A DNA stretch of 64,000 bases, taken from Monodelphis domestica. Its lineage: Eukaryota > Chordata > Mammalia > Didelphimorphia > Didelphidae. Made by a program: the position numbers and the translations under genes. Every line of letters starts with the position of its first letter. Position 1 is the stretch's first letter. The stretch is from contig NC_077227.1 of the NCBI RefSeq assembly GCF_027887165.1, forward strand, positions 537,452,293 to 537,516,292, given 5' to 3'. The notes below the pieces were generated by a model. It was not told the origin of the DNA. It saw nothing but the letters and a program-made list of their open reading frames with translations, and did no database searches. Below, piece by piece: positions 9,000 to 19,909 of this stretch.

Positions 9000-9300
9000 T
9001 TATTATGACTTCCTTTCTTAGAAGGAACTCTCTAATCATCTTCCCCCTCTTAGAATCCTTGTCTACCTTCAGACCTTAGCTTAGGTGGCTCTTCCTCTGT
9101 GAAGTCTTTCTAGATCTCCACCTGAAGCCCATGTCCCCTATTTCCATTGTTCATTAGTTCTCTCTCCTTTCAATTGCGTTATATTATATTAATTTGGGTA
9201 TATGTTGAATTTTACCCTTTCCTAGAAACTGGTAGAATATAAGCTCCTTGAGGCCAGGGACTATTTGGTTTTTACATTATACTCCCAATTCTTGGTGGCA
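9000..9300 (+). repeat. L2 LINE 3' region
   Basis: 'gctcttcctctgtgaagtct' and 'ataagctccttgaggccagg' are sense L2 coding and 3' sequence. Confidence 0.8.
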
Positions 9301-9374
9301 GGGTTTATATCTAGAAATAAGGAATAAATCTGATTTCATTGGTATAGGAAAATTCAAGGGAGGGACTCTCTACC

Positions 9375-9545
9375 AATGTAAGGTGAACCTCTGCAGTCTT
9401 AGAAAATTAACTAGAACACCATGCATAAGGTTATGAGATTTACCCAAGATCACACAGCAAGTAAATGTCCAATATTGGATTTAAATTCAGGTCTTTCAGA
9501 GTCCCCATCCAGCTGTCTATACAGGATGCCACTTAGCTTCTTATG
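9375..9545 (-). repeat. MIR-related fragment
   Basis: 'acccaagatcacacagcaag' and 'aaattcaggtctttcagagt' match the inverted MIR body. Confidence 0.7.
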
Positions 9546-10655
9546 TGTCTCTCAGATACTCCCTGCTATCTGCCACATTAAAAGCTACTCTGAATCTGGC
9601 CAATCAGCAAATTCAGAATCCTAATAATTGTATTATTACTAAGTCCACAGCTCTCTGTCATCCACAAGAAGAATATATGCAACTTCTCAGACAATTTGAC
9701 AGTTACTAGACCATCAGCAAATGACCTGATCTCCAAGAAAACAGAGACCATCTCTCATCCTCTCCAGGACCTGGCATAGAACTCTGTATACAGCAGAAGC
9801 ATACTAGATACTTTCCATATTTGCATTTGAAGGATCAGATTTTCCCTAGTTCTATTAGCTTGGGGGAAAAAAGTTGATATCCCACTCCAATTTTTCAATT
9901 TCAATATTAATAAGTTGCTTCTTGACAGTGGGTCATAGCTCAGTGTCAAATAATGTTACTAATGACTTCATTTGAATGGCTTTTCTTTGATAAGTAGAGC
10001 TGTCTGTTAATTTATTGGGGAAATTTCCAGGCTGTTAAAGAAAAAAAACCAAACTAGTCAATAATGATGTACTGGACCCCTAGATAAATAATGTCTAAAT
10101 ATATAATGGTATAATTAGTGATGGAAAAGAAAGAACAAGGTTATGGGCCTGGGTGAAATATAGCCAGAAAGATGATGAAAGTGTCTGTGCTAATCTCACT
10201 ACCCACACATTTCAGGTAAGTAATTGCTGTAGGAAGCAGAGAAGCCTGAGCTATATAAATCAGCCTCACAAAGACATAATGATGAAAAATTATTAAAACT
10301 GAGATGCTTTAAGCTGACTCCATCTCTACCACCTTTTGTGATGGTCTTTTTCTTTTAGCTCAGTAATTTTTCACTCTCTTAGCTTATCTAAATTTATTCA
10401 TTTAAAGTACATTCATTTTCTGTGTTTCTAATTTCCAATGCTTTTCCATCTCTCCATTTCCCCCCCTTTCCATTTAGCTTGTCAGGTGAAGCTTGCTTCA
10501 AAAAGAAAACTTGGCAAAGTAGATGGATAATACAGACATGTAAACAGCTTGAGCCAAAACCAGCCTAGGCAGAAAGAGAAGTGGCTCCACAACCCAAGCC
10601 TACCTGAAGGTTTTCTTTATTTGCTTTCCAATAAGCCAGAGGCTAGAGTTGTTGG
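9546..10655. other. Unclassified intergenic DNA
   Basis: About 1.1 kb without recognisable coding, RNA or repeat sequence. Confidence 0.4.
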
Positions 10656-10659
10656 TAGC

Positions 10660-10785
10660 TGGATTTTATTGTAACTATAAACATTTGTTTTTCTGTAGTA
10701 CTTGGTGATTTCCAAAATGCTTTCCTCATAACTACTCTATGAAGCAGGCAGTGCAACTATTCTCATCCACATTTTATTGACCCCT
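10660..10785 (-). repeat. MIR fragment
   Basis: 'aatgctttcctcataactac' and 'tgaagcaggcagtgcaacta' resemble the inverted MIR 3' half. Confidence 0.5.
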
Positions 10786-11063
10786 GACTCATCATGGGGT
10801 AAGGTGGACCCATCCGTTTTTGAAGGTATACCAGTACAGTACAAGAAGGTCCTACCAAAATGGAATGGCCCTCAGTTTGGGCCTGGCAATAACCTGTGTC
10901 CCTGACATCAAAGAACCATCATAAATTATTCAAGAGTGTCATCATAGGAAGGTTGACCAAGAAGGGTTGAACTGATTTTGGCCACACTAACTCATTAAGT
11001 CATTTTCTAAAGATAAAGGTTCTTAACCTGTTTTAAAATATTTTTTTTTATTTTTTTTTTGAA

Positions 11064-11255
11064 GGCAGCTGGGGGCTCAGTGGATTGAGAGCCATGTCTG
11101 GAGATGGGAAGTCTTGAGTTCAAAATAGGCTTCAGACATTTCCTAGCTGTGTGACCCTTTGCAAGTAACTAAACTCCCATTATCTCTTATCACTCTTCTG
11201 CCTTAGAACCAATACTTAGTATTGATTCTAAGATGGAAACTATAGGTTTAATTTT
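11064..11255 (+). repeat. SINE1-type opossum SINE
   Basis: 'gcagctgggggctcagtgga', 'ccttagaaccaatacttagt' and 'gatggaaactataggttt'. It follows a T-rich stretch at 11038-11060. Confidence 0.9.
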
Positions 11256-11439
11256 TAAAATTTTGATAATTATATTTCATTATAGTTGGTTTCTTTTATA
11301 ATCTTACATGTTTCATTTATGCATTTAAAAGCATTATTCTGAGAAAGAGTCCAAAGATTTTACAATACTGAACAAAGGGTATCATGACATAGTGAAGGGA
11401 ATAAAAATTACCAACCCCTTGATTCCAGAGATTAGAATC

Positions 11440-12060
11440 AATCAGTATTAGACAAAGGAAGTCATTAATCGAGGATAATGATTAACAGAATTATAGTAAC
11501 TATATTTTATAAAGTTAATAAGCAAACTGAATGTAATATATTTAGCTATTTCTCTGTAACTTTCTATAAGCCAGCATTTTGCAATAGAGGATGGCCCCAC
11601 CCAAATAGAATGCCTGTGCACCATAAGCAGAAGGGTGTGACTCATTTGTGGGAAGGCGAGCATCCTCTAAGTGGAAAGATCAAAGGCTCATCTTTTGATC
11701 TTCTTCAGTGAAAGGCCTCTAGGTCATGGCCTCTGAGCAGGTGCTTTAAATGGAACTGCCATACAGGGCATATCCCTTTACTATTATTTGTCTTACTGCC
11801 CAGGGCATGTCAGGAGCAACAGGGGTGGTCTTGGACCATGCGACCTGTCCTTTTGAGATCTGATATGACATAACATTAGGGCATATAAGCAAGGGAAAAC
11901 TCCCAATCAATTATTTTGGGTGGGAGGAAGCCTAATGATCCAGCCTTGCTGAGTGATACCAGTCTCTCTCAATAACCTGTGACTGGCTTAGAGTTTGCCT
12001 CTTTGTTTATTTCAGATTGACTGAAAAATATTTGTCACAGAGCAAGGTTAAGAAACTCTC
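11440..12060. repeat. Unclassified element, possibly an old LTR
   Basis: Sequence unlike its neighbours, with a TATA-like 'gggcatataagcaagggaaa' near 11880 and no coding capacity. LTR identity is only an impression; no terminal ends or duplications were found. Confidence 0.25.
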
Positions 12061-12726
12061 TTCCAAAGTGCAGCAGAACTGTGGCCCTCTATGTTACTCA
12101 CACAGGTGAAATCGTGGTTCTTTTAGCTAGAGCTTAAGGACCTGGACTTCTAAAAAATGGATGAGGAAACTGGAAAGTAGAATTGATCTTCTCACAGTCA
12201 CCAGATCATCAGGAGCAAGCTAGAGATCTGGTCCTCCAACTAATCTAGTTTGCACTGCTTGTCCTTTAGGGCTGGATAGCTCCCAGAGACTAGGTCTCTG
12301 AGGCATAGCACAATCAATACTCCCATGTGTATCTCAGAATTACTATACATTGCTTCACATGTTAAAAAAAAAAAAATCAAGTAGGACTGGAGCTGGGGCA
12401 GAATAATTGTCTTCCTGTCCAGAGTCATTCCTTCATAGTACAATACCCTGGCTAGAGATCTGCTACAATAGACAAAAATAGATGGGTAAGAAAGGAGAAC
12501 ATTCCCTGGGTGAATTAAGAGATGATTAAATAGCTTGGTTCAATGAAGCCTCTGATACTTTTCTGCCTAATTACATGTCATGCAGAAGCTTCTTCTTGTC
12601 CAATAGTTATATTTTGGGGTTGATATAAAGCCTTAACTAATGAGTCTAATTTGAGATCATTTTTTTTCCTCCTGATTTGATGTCTACCAGGCACCCTGTG
12701 GTGAAAATGGCTTACTAATCATGTGT
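12061..12726. other. Unclassified intergenic DNA
   Basis: Contains a degenerate MIR-like patch near 12155-12235 and an A-run at 12364-12376. Otherwise unrecognised. The target site of the following L1 insertion is its last 15 bases plus the A-rich start of the next segment. Confidence 0.4.
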
Positions 12727-12741
12727 AAAAGTGAGGATTCA

Positions 12742-14119
12742 GGACTTCCGATCAAGATGGCGGCTTAGAGAAAGCTAAAGTTCAGATCTCCGGAAAACCC
12801 TTCCCGACCGATCTCAAACTATAAGCTCCTAAGGCGCCGAAATTCAAGACGATCAACAGCATAGACCCTGGGAACCCTCCTCCTGGACCTGGACCCAGAT
12901 CAAAAGGTACGGCCCCACTCAAAAGCCAGAACCCGAGATCACTCAGACCTAAGGGGTAGGAGCGCAGAGTCCAAGGCTCAGGGAAGCCGCAGCCCCGCCC
13001 TGCTCAGAGAGCAGGGTCGTCTGAACAACAACCCTCAGGGCCTTCTATCCGAGTCCCAGTGAAAGTCACTGCCCTCGGAGCTCCCCCGGCAGAGAGCAGG
13101 GTCGAAACAACAGCAACCCTCAGGGCTGGCAAGACAGCCTCATGGGCTGGATCCTGCTATCCAAGTCTCAGTGAAAGTCCCTGCCCTCGGAGCTCCGGGA
13201 AGCCGCAGCCCATCCCCTGGCAGGCTGACGAAACAGCCTCACGGCCAGCTATTCTGAAGGCAACTTCCGGAAAGCAACCCGACCCAGAGAGCCGGGGGAG
13301 AGTGTGGCCTCCTGGTCCGACCCTTCTATTCCAGTTCCAGTGAGGAATATTCAGTTTAACCCAGGGAAAGCTCATAGAACCGACAATCTGCCCAGGACTA
13401 AAGCCTCTGAACACCAGACAGAGATAAGAAAAACTAATCCTCCACATTCAGAGATGGCAAACTCCACAGAAGCACAGAAGCCCCAAAATACCAAGAAAAA
13501 TAAGAAGAAAGGGGCGACTTTGGACACATTCTATGGAGCCAAAATACAAAATACAGAGCAGGTAGAAGATGATATACAAGAAAATGCTCCAAAACCTTCC
13601 AAAGGAAATGGAAACTCTCCACAAACACATGAAGAATTTGAATCAGAAATGACCAAAAAGATGGAAGCCTTCTGGGAGAAAAAGTTGGAAATAATGCAAA
13701 AGAAATTCACGCATCTACAAAACCTGTGTGACCAAACTGAAAAGGAAAACCAGGCTTTAAAGGCCAGAATCAGGCAGCTGGAAGACAACGATCGTGTAAA
13801 AGAGCAAGAATTAATAAAGCAAAGCCAAAACACCAAGAAATTAGAAGAGAACATAAAATATCTCACCGACAAGATGACAATCTGGAAAATAGAGGGAGAA
13901 GAGATAATTTAAGAATAATTGGACTCCCAGAAAAGCCAGAAATAAATACCAAACTGGACATGGTGATACAAGATATAATCAAAGAAAATTGCCCAGAGAT
14001 TCTAGAACAAGGGGGCAATACAGCCACTGACAGAACTCACAGAACACCTTCTACACTAAACCCCCAAAAGACAACTCCCAGGAATGTAATTGCCAAATTC
14101 CAAAGCTATCAAACAAAAG
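12742..14119 (+). mobile_element. LINE-1 insertion complete at 5' end, truncated inside ORF1
   Basis: Begins 'ggacttccgatcaagatggc' with a YY1-type 'caagatggcgg' at element position about +12, the place it holds in other mammalian L1 promoters. About 710 bp of GC-rich 5' UTR follows, then ORF1 from ATG 13454. The sequence stops within ORF1 at 'caaagctatcaaacaaaaga'; ORF2 and the 3' UTR are absent. Perfect 15-bp duplications 'aaaagtgaggattca' flank it (12727-12741 and 14120-14134). The duplication begins AAAAG, so the opposite strand offers the TTTT/A cleavage preference of L1 endonuclease. L1 copies are normally 5'-truncated, so this 3'-truncated form is the reverse of the usual pattern. Confidence 0.9.
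13454..13912 (+). pseudogene. L1 ORF1 remnant (N-terminal and coiled-coil part)
   Basis: Reads MANSTEAQKPQNTKKNKKKG and continues into a charged heptad-rich coiled coil (about residues 60-145, with KENQALKARIRQLEDNDRVK). The frame ends at 13912. A one- or two-base indel near 13865-13885 has shifted the frame: the next frame carries RGRRDNLRIIGLPEKPE and FQSYQTKEK, the start of the L1 RRM/CTD region, up to the point where the element stops. ORF1p is a trimeric RNA-binding chaperone; this copy is dead. Confidence 0.88.
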
Positions 14120-14266
14120 AAAAGTGAGGATTCACTTTTGCAAACCAGCATTTGCCCAGAAGACACTAGCAAGCCAAATAAAAGCAAGACTGACAAGTTT
14201 CTATCTTCCTCCCTTCTTTGCCATGATAACTTAAAGGTTGCTTGCTTGTCAAGATTAACAAGATAG

Positions 14267-14462
14267 TGGCAGCTAGGTAGTACAGTGGATAGAGCTCCAG
14301 GCCTGGAGTCGAGAAGACCTAGGTTCAAATCTAGCCTTAGATACTTCCTAGCTGTGTGACCATGGGCAAGTCACAGCTCCAATTACCTATCCCTTACCAC
14401 TCTTCTATCTTAGAATCCGTACTTTGTTATCAATTCTAGGACAGAAGGTAAGGGTTAAAAAT
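14267..14462 (+). repeat. SINE1/Mar-1-like SINE
   Basis: Head 'ggcagctaggtagtacagtg', 'agctgtgtgaccatgggcaa' and tail 'gacagaaggtaagggttaaa'. Confidence 0.9.
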
Positions 14463-14729
14463 GTTAACAGGGCAGCTTCCTTACATGAAATAAACTGAAA
14501 TAACTCAAGTCTATTTGAATATAGCCATCATAATTTTCCTGTGAAGTTCCAGGCCCAAGAAAAAGGAAGACTTACAGCTCTATAAGTGCTCAAAGAGGGC
14601 CAGTGTAATATGGAGGGGAGTATTTAATGTAAGTTTTCTGAAATGCAATGATTCAGGGTTCTATATCTGGCATATAATCACTGTGTGACCTTCAGTAAAC
14701 CATTTAATCTCTCTGAGTTTCTGCCTATT

Positions 14730-14972
14730 GGCAGCTAGGTGGCCCAGTGGACAGCACTGGGCCTGGAGTCAGGAAGATTCATCTTTCTAAGTTCAAATCT
14801 GGCCTCCAACACTTACTAACTGTGTGATCCTGGGCAAGTCACCTAACCCTGTTTGCCCTGGTTTACTCATATGCAAAATGAGCTGGAGAGGAAATGACAA
14901 AGCACTTCAATATCTCCACCAAGAAAACTCCAAATGAGGTCATGAATGTGACTGAAAAATGACTGAACAATA
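14730..14972 (+). repeat. Mar-1 SINE, full length
   Basis: tRNA-like head 'ggcagctaggtggcccagtg', CORE body, and Bov-B-like tail 'ccaagaaaactccaaatgag'. Confidence 0.9.
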
Positions 14973-15167
14973 AGTCTTCAAGTCTTCAGCTGTCACTTCT
15001 GTTTTCAGCTCCCTTCCCTTCACATGGACTAGAGGTGAGCAAGTCTGAAAAAAGGATATTTCCAGCTTCATGAGTTGGGAAGTTCTGGAGGATCCAAGTC
15101 AGATGCCAGCTATCCAAGTGGGAACAGAGTTCCACAGGAGTATGCTTGTCAGAAGAGAAGATGACTG

Positions 15168-15378
15168 GGGGCAGCTGGGTAGCTCAGTGGATTGAGAACC
15201 AGGCCTAGAGACGGGAAGTCCTAGGTTCAAATCTGGCCTCAGCCACTTCCTAGCTGTGTGACCCTGGGCAAGTCACTTGACCCCCATTGCCTAGCCCTTA
15301 CCACTCTTGTGCCTTGGAGCCAATACACAGTATTGACTCCAAGACAGAAGGTAAGGGTTTAAAAGGAAAAAAAAAAGA
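15168..15378 (+). repeat. Young SINE1-type insertion with perfect duplication
   Basis: Near-consensus 'gggggcagctgggtagctca' through 'gacagaaggtaagggtttaa' and an A-rich tail. Flanked by identical 16-bp duplications 'agaagagaagatgact' at 15151-15166 and 15379-15394. Confidence 0.95.
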
Positions 15379-15394
15379 AGAAGAGAAGATGACT

Positions 15395-15935
15395 CCTGCC
15401 AGGATTGGCCTGAGCCTGAAAGATTAAAGAGAACGATGCCCTTGTTGGCCAGATATTAAAACCTCAGAAGTTACTTGGATGGTGTGGGTCCAAGGTTAAA
15501 GTAAATATAACTGTTTTGGTAGCCTGAGAAAGTTGTTTTACCTAATACTCATACTTTATACCTTTTCTGTAAGGAACACTATTACCTGCATTTTGGGGAA
15601 CTCCTAGATATGAGAAATACCTAAGCTTTGCTTTGGGGATTTCCCTGGACTTTGAGAGAAAAGCCTGACCACTTTTTTTGGACTCAGGCCAAGGACCAGG
15701 CTAGCTAAGTTTGGAAAGATTTCTCACCTGAAGATTAGTTGCTGAATTGGGGGGAAGGGGTGTCATAGCAACTCATTAAACTATCTGCTAAGATAGGAAG
15801 CAGTTGCCATCTACATCATCAGAGAGAATACCCACAATAATGGAATTAGAAATCCATTACATAAAGAAGTTAAAAAGAAAAAACAAAAACAAACCAATAT
15901 CTCCTCATCCGCCCATCAGCATTTTATAAATAGTT
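15395..15935. other. Unclassified intergenic DNA
   Basis: About 540 bp with no gene or clear repeat recognised. Confidence 0.4.
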
Positions 15936-15939
15936 TGTT

Positions 15940-16180
15940 TTAAGAAATGTCAAACCCTTTGTGACCCAATTTGGGGTTTTCTTGACAAAGATACTGGAGG
16001 GGTTTGTTATTTCCTTTTCTAGCTCATTTTACAGATGAGGAAACTGAGGTAAACAAGGTTAAGTGACTTGCCCAGGGTCACACAGCTAGTAAGTGTTTGA
16101 GGCCATATTTGAACTCAAGATGATGAATCTTCCTGCCTCTGGGCCCCAAACTCTCCACTGAGCCACCTATCTACCCTAGA
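15940..16180 (-). repeat. Mar-1 SINE
   Basis: 'gacccaatttggggttttct', 'cagatgaggaaactgaggta' and 'tccactgagccacctatcta' give a full inverted copy. Confidence 0.9.
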
Positions 16181-16499
16181 TCACTTAATGGAAGTACATG
16201 CTCTTCCTACTTCATCCTTGTAGCTGCCATTACTTTTGGAGTCAGGAGGTACACAAAGCGAGAGAGAAATACCCATTGAGAGTTGCTCTCTCATCCTAGC
16301 AAGTACATGTCCCTCAGTTCAAAGGCAATATGAATGTCTGGCTCCATGAGAAGTACCCCTTTCTGACAAAAGTCCCGACCTGATCATTTTATTGAGTGGA
16401 TTGGGGGAACTCACTTGTCTGAGTCCTCCTAACCAACTCCACCTCTACCCAGAACTGACCTTATTCATCCTGAGAGCAATTCAGGGCAGTCCCTATTCT

Positions 16500-16695
16500 C
16501 ATCTTAGAATCAGAAAGACATGGCTCAAATACTTATTAACTGTGTGACTCTGGGCAAGTCATTTAACCTCTCTCATCTGTAAAATGGGGTTAATGAGAGT
16601 ACCTAATTCTCAAGGATCTTATGAGAATCAAATGAGAACATGTGTAAAATACTTTGTAAACCTTAAAGTTCAGTGAAAATATTAACCATTATTAT
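16500..16695 (+). repeat. MIR SINE
   Basis: 'gtgtgactctgggcaagtca', 'cctctctcatctgtaaaatg' and 'atgagaatcaaatgagaaca'. Confidence 0.88.
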
Positions 16696-16734
16696 CCCTT
16701 AGCATCCCAAGCACAGTGCTTTTCACAGAATAGA

Positions 16735-16915
16735 ATCATAAAATATTAACCTGAGAGGGACCTTAGAAATTACCCAACCCTCTCATTTTACACAAGAGGA
16801 AATGGAGGAATAAAACAAGTGAAGCAATATGCCCAAGGTTGAGCAGCTAGTTAGAAGCAGATGCACAAGTAGAATCCTGTTCAGCTGACTCTCAGACCAT
16901 GCTTCCTCTCAACAA
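16735..16915 (-). repeat. MIR3-like SINE
   Basis: 'aacctgagagggaccttaga' and 'gcaatatgcccaaggttgag' mark the 'hit-and-rank' old inverted MIR3-like family. Confidence 0.7.
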
Positions 16916-16949
16916 AGTTTTGCCCAAAAAGTGGGTGGGAGGAATAGAC

Positions 16950-17165
16950 TGGAATAGCTAGGTGGCTCAGTGGATAGAGAAGTCAGGTCTGGAACTGAGA
17001 AGTCTTGAGTAAAAATCTGATCTCAGATACTTCCTAACTCTGTGACCCTGGGTAAGTTACTTAACCCCAATTACCTAACTCTTTATCACTCTTTTGCCTT
17101 GAAACTGATATGTGTTATTGATTCTAAAACAGAAGATAAGGGTTTTTTAATTAAAAAAAAAAAAA
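16950..17165 (+). repeat. SINE1-type SINE
   Basis: 'gctaggtggctcagtggata', 'cctaactctttatcactctt' and 'gaagataagggttttttaat' plus A-run. Confidence 0.9.
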
Positions 17166-17169
17166 ACCT

Positions 17170-17286
17170 CAGGAGCCAGGTGCTTTTATTATCCTCATTT
17201 TGAAGACGAGGAAACTAAAAGTAAACAAAATGACTCACTCAGAATCACAAAGCTATTGTCTAAGGTCAAATTTGAACTTAGGGCTC
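17170..17286 (-). repeat. MIR, left half split by an LTR
   Basis: 'gaagacgaggaaactaaaag' to 'tttgaacttagggctc'. The missing right half ('gctccctgtctctggaacca' to 'ccacctacc') is at 18342-18390. Confidence 0.85.
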
Positions 17287-18341
17287 TGTGAGATTTAAAA
17301 TGGTTGAGGTCTTAAACTGTAGTGATTAAAATAGTGGAAGATATAAATTGTGATAGATATAAGAGAGGGTGAGTAAATTTGACCGCAGAAATATGTTTCA
17401 CTACAGTGTCTTGGGTTTTAAAATCAAATATAAGGTGGTCACCAGGGAAATGTTCCCAATTATTCAAATACCCAAGTCAATTGGGCTTTATAGAGATTTT
17501 AATTAACAATACAATGAGTAATCAAAGAGAGAGAGAGTAAGAAAGTAATAAGTATGAAGGGCCTCAAGCCAATATGGCCTAGACCTTAAAAGAGAAATCA
17601 GTCAGTTTTTTAACACTCACCACAAGATCTGACTAAACAAGGATACTAGTGACACCAGGCCAGCGTCCTTCCTCAAAGAGTCTTCCAGCCAGAGATTGTT
17701 TCAAAGGGCCTCTCTCAAGAGCCTCCAGAGCTACCCCAGAGGGACAGAGCCCCTCAGAGGAGCTCCTCAAGGAGCTCTCCTTCAGAATGAGAGTCAGAAA
17801 TCGAGAACCCTTGCTCTTCTCTGAGCTCTTATTTTTAAGGGCAAAATCTTCTCTGTCACCTCCCCTAAGTCCTTACATCTACCAAATTACTGTAGATGTT
17901 TCTAAAGGACCGCCCATTTTGAATTCACAGCTGAGTAGTTTTAATCTCTTTAGTAAGTCAGGAAAAAATGCTGCTGTGTCGACAAATTTCATTAAGAAAA
18001 AACCTCTGAATAAGTTATCACCCTTTTAGGTTTACGTAGTTTACAAGTTGCCCCACCTTTATAGGTACTTAGTATCCCAATGTATCAATTCTAAAACAGT
18101 CATGACTCAAAGAACTTCCTGTCCCTTCCATAAGCATGGATCAAAGCACATTCATTGTTCTCAAGGAGCTCTCTGTCCTAAAGCAGTCCTAAGTAGGGTG
18201 GAGTAGGGATATTCCCAAGGCAAGGAGCCCTCACATTCAAGTAGAATTCTCACTATCTGCTAGGAAATTTTTTTAAGTAGAAGATTCCCCCATGGGGGAA
18301 ACCCCTAACATTCATAAGTCTGAGAAATTTTGAGGTTTACA
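17287..18341 (-). mobile_element. Solitary ERV LTR (class I-like), about 1.05 kb
   Basis: Has TG...CA termini (left end 'tgtgagatttaaaatggttg', right end 'gaaattttgaggtttaca') and a 4-bp target duplication 'gctc' at 17283-17286 and 18342-18345. It cuts a MIR cleanly in two, which fixes both boundaries. A 4-bp duplication is typical of class I (gamma-like) ERVs. No internal retroviral region adjoins it, so it is a solo LTR. Moderately old. Confidence 0.85.
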
Positions 18342-18390
18342 GCTCCCTGTCTCTGGAACCAATTCCCTATCTATTATACCACCTACCTAG
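18342..18390 (-). repeat. MIR, right half split by an LTR
   Basis: Continues the MIR interrupted at 17286 and starts with the duplicated 'gctc'. Confidence 0.85.
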
Positions 18391-18880
18391 AATAATAATA
18401 ATAATACTTATATAGTTCTTTAAGGTTTGCCAACTCTCTACATATAATTATTTGTGACTTCATCAAAGAATAAATTAATGAATATGGTGTAAAATAATGG
18501 TCTCAAAATGGTTATTCTTTTTTGCATATCTCTATTTGATATTGATGGTTCATTTTAAAATGATTGTTTCCATAGGTATGTCCCTAAAGTTAAGTAATTC
18601 AGCTTATAGCTCACCATTTGTTTAGAATAATACCAAATATTTCTATTCCAAAATGATTGAGGGTCTAGATCCATACTCCTTAGACTTGCACTGCCAGAAC
18701 ACATGTAGGACCTCTCCTAAATCAACCCAGCCACATTATTTTATAAAACTGGCTTTGGAGAGACTTTCCAGCATGAAAATTGCTCAGCAAAGCAATCAAA
18801 ATAGGCAAAAAAGAATACCATCATGTTCAGAAATAGAGCCCTTAGTCCAGTTTGGAACAAAGGAAAGATCAGTGGCCTAA
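18391..18880. other. Unclassified intergenic DNA
   Basis: A short (ATA)n run at 18392-18407 is followed by a MIR-like scrap to about 18480. The rest is unrecognised. Confidence 0.4.
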
Positions 18881-18884
18881 GTTA

Positions 18885-18970
18885 GAAGATCTAGGTTTTA
18901 GACCCAGCTCTGTTAAGTGTCTTTGGTTGAGAAACTAAACTCTCTGAAACTCAATTTCCTTAACCAAAAT
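18885..18970 (+). repeat. MIR fragment
   Basis: 'gatctaggttttagacccag' and 'gaaactcaatttccttaacc'. Confidence 0.7.
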
Positions 18971-18979
18971 GGGGTGGGA

Positions 18980-19015
18980 GGAAAGAAGGAAGGAAGGAAG
19001 CAAGCAAGGCAGGAA
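18980..19015 (+). repeat. Short GGAA-rich microsatellite
   Basis: 'gaaagaaggaaggaaggaag' followed by 'caagcaaggcaggaagg'. GGAA repeats can bind ETS factors. Confidence 0.85.
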
Positions 19016-19109
19016 GGACTGGGGCCTCCATCCTAATCCAAAGTGGTACTGCCTTTTCCCTCCCTTACTTAAGCTATCTCCCAAAAGGAAAGATAGAAAG
19101 AAAAAAAAT

Positions 19110-19310
19110 TAAAACAATTGCCATATGCCAAGCACTAGGGGTACAAATAGAAAAAATGATACAGTTCCTATTTTCAAAGAGCTCACCCTGTATTTGAGGG
19201 AGACAGCACATAAGATAAGTATGACAATACTGCAGATAAAAAGACCCCAAAATCCTAGGGGCATTGAACAGGGCAAATGGGGTGGTGCTCTGAATACATC
19301 AACAAGCCAG
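19110..19310 (-). repeat. L2 LINE 3' end
   Basis: 'atatgccaagcactaggggt' and 'aaagagctcaccctgtattt' are inverted L2 3' sequence. Confidence 0.7.
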
Positions 19311-19657
19311 ATGACAGTGCTCAGCAGTTCTGGAGGGTGTAGAGGCACATCAAGAGGTCAAACTCAGTAGTCATCTATTTCACTAAAAGTATTAGAGTTG
19401 GTGACTCCCAGACCATCCAAGCAAGGTGAGCAGCTTTTTTGCCCTTCTCAGCTGTCCTGGACAGCTGAGGGGGCAAAGGGAAGGCTAAGGAGAAAAAATA
19501 GTTCTGGTGTCCATTGGTCTATGGGATCAATATGAAATCAGAAATATGATATATTTTTTATGTTTAAATAATAGTAAACTTTCTCATTAACATCTTATTG
19601 GAAACAAAAAAAAAGGTTTAAAAAAATAAAAGGATCTGAATCTATTAAAAACCTCTT

Positions 19658-19905
19658 ATGCTTACCCCCAAGAGTCAGAAAGGCCATGATTTCAAAGCTA
19701 TTATCTGGTCACCTAGTAATACCTTAAGGAAATGTTGTCTGTAAGAATATCCTAGATAGACTCCCCAAAAGGCTTATCTCAGCTTCTTTCTGAAACTGGT
19801 GGCAGGAGGCCTGGAGAGATTAAGAATTTTTGGAAGAATTCCAGTAATATTCATCTTAGTCACTAAACATTTATTTTTAATTAAAGGATCATGTTCCATA
19901 GGTCA
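19658..19905 (+). repeat. Unclassified repeat unit, copy A
   Basis: 'gccatgatttcaaag', 'aggcttatctcagcttcttt', 'ccagtaatattcatcttagt' and 'ggatcatgttcc' recur in the same order and orientation at 24530-24800 with moderate divergence. Family unknown. Both copies run directly into a MIR3-like sequence. Confidence 0.7.
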
Positions 19906-19909
19906 CATC

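Noticed and set aside
14267-14340. tRNA-like A and B box pattern at SINE heads.
   Set aside because: These are SINE promoters derived from tRNA; no intact cloverleaf or tRNA gene was seen.
17649-18029. 126-codon plus-strand open frame.
   Set aside because: Lies antisense within a solo ERV LTR; no gene is expected there.
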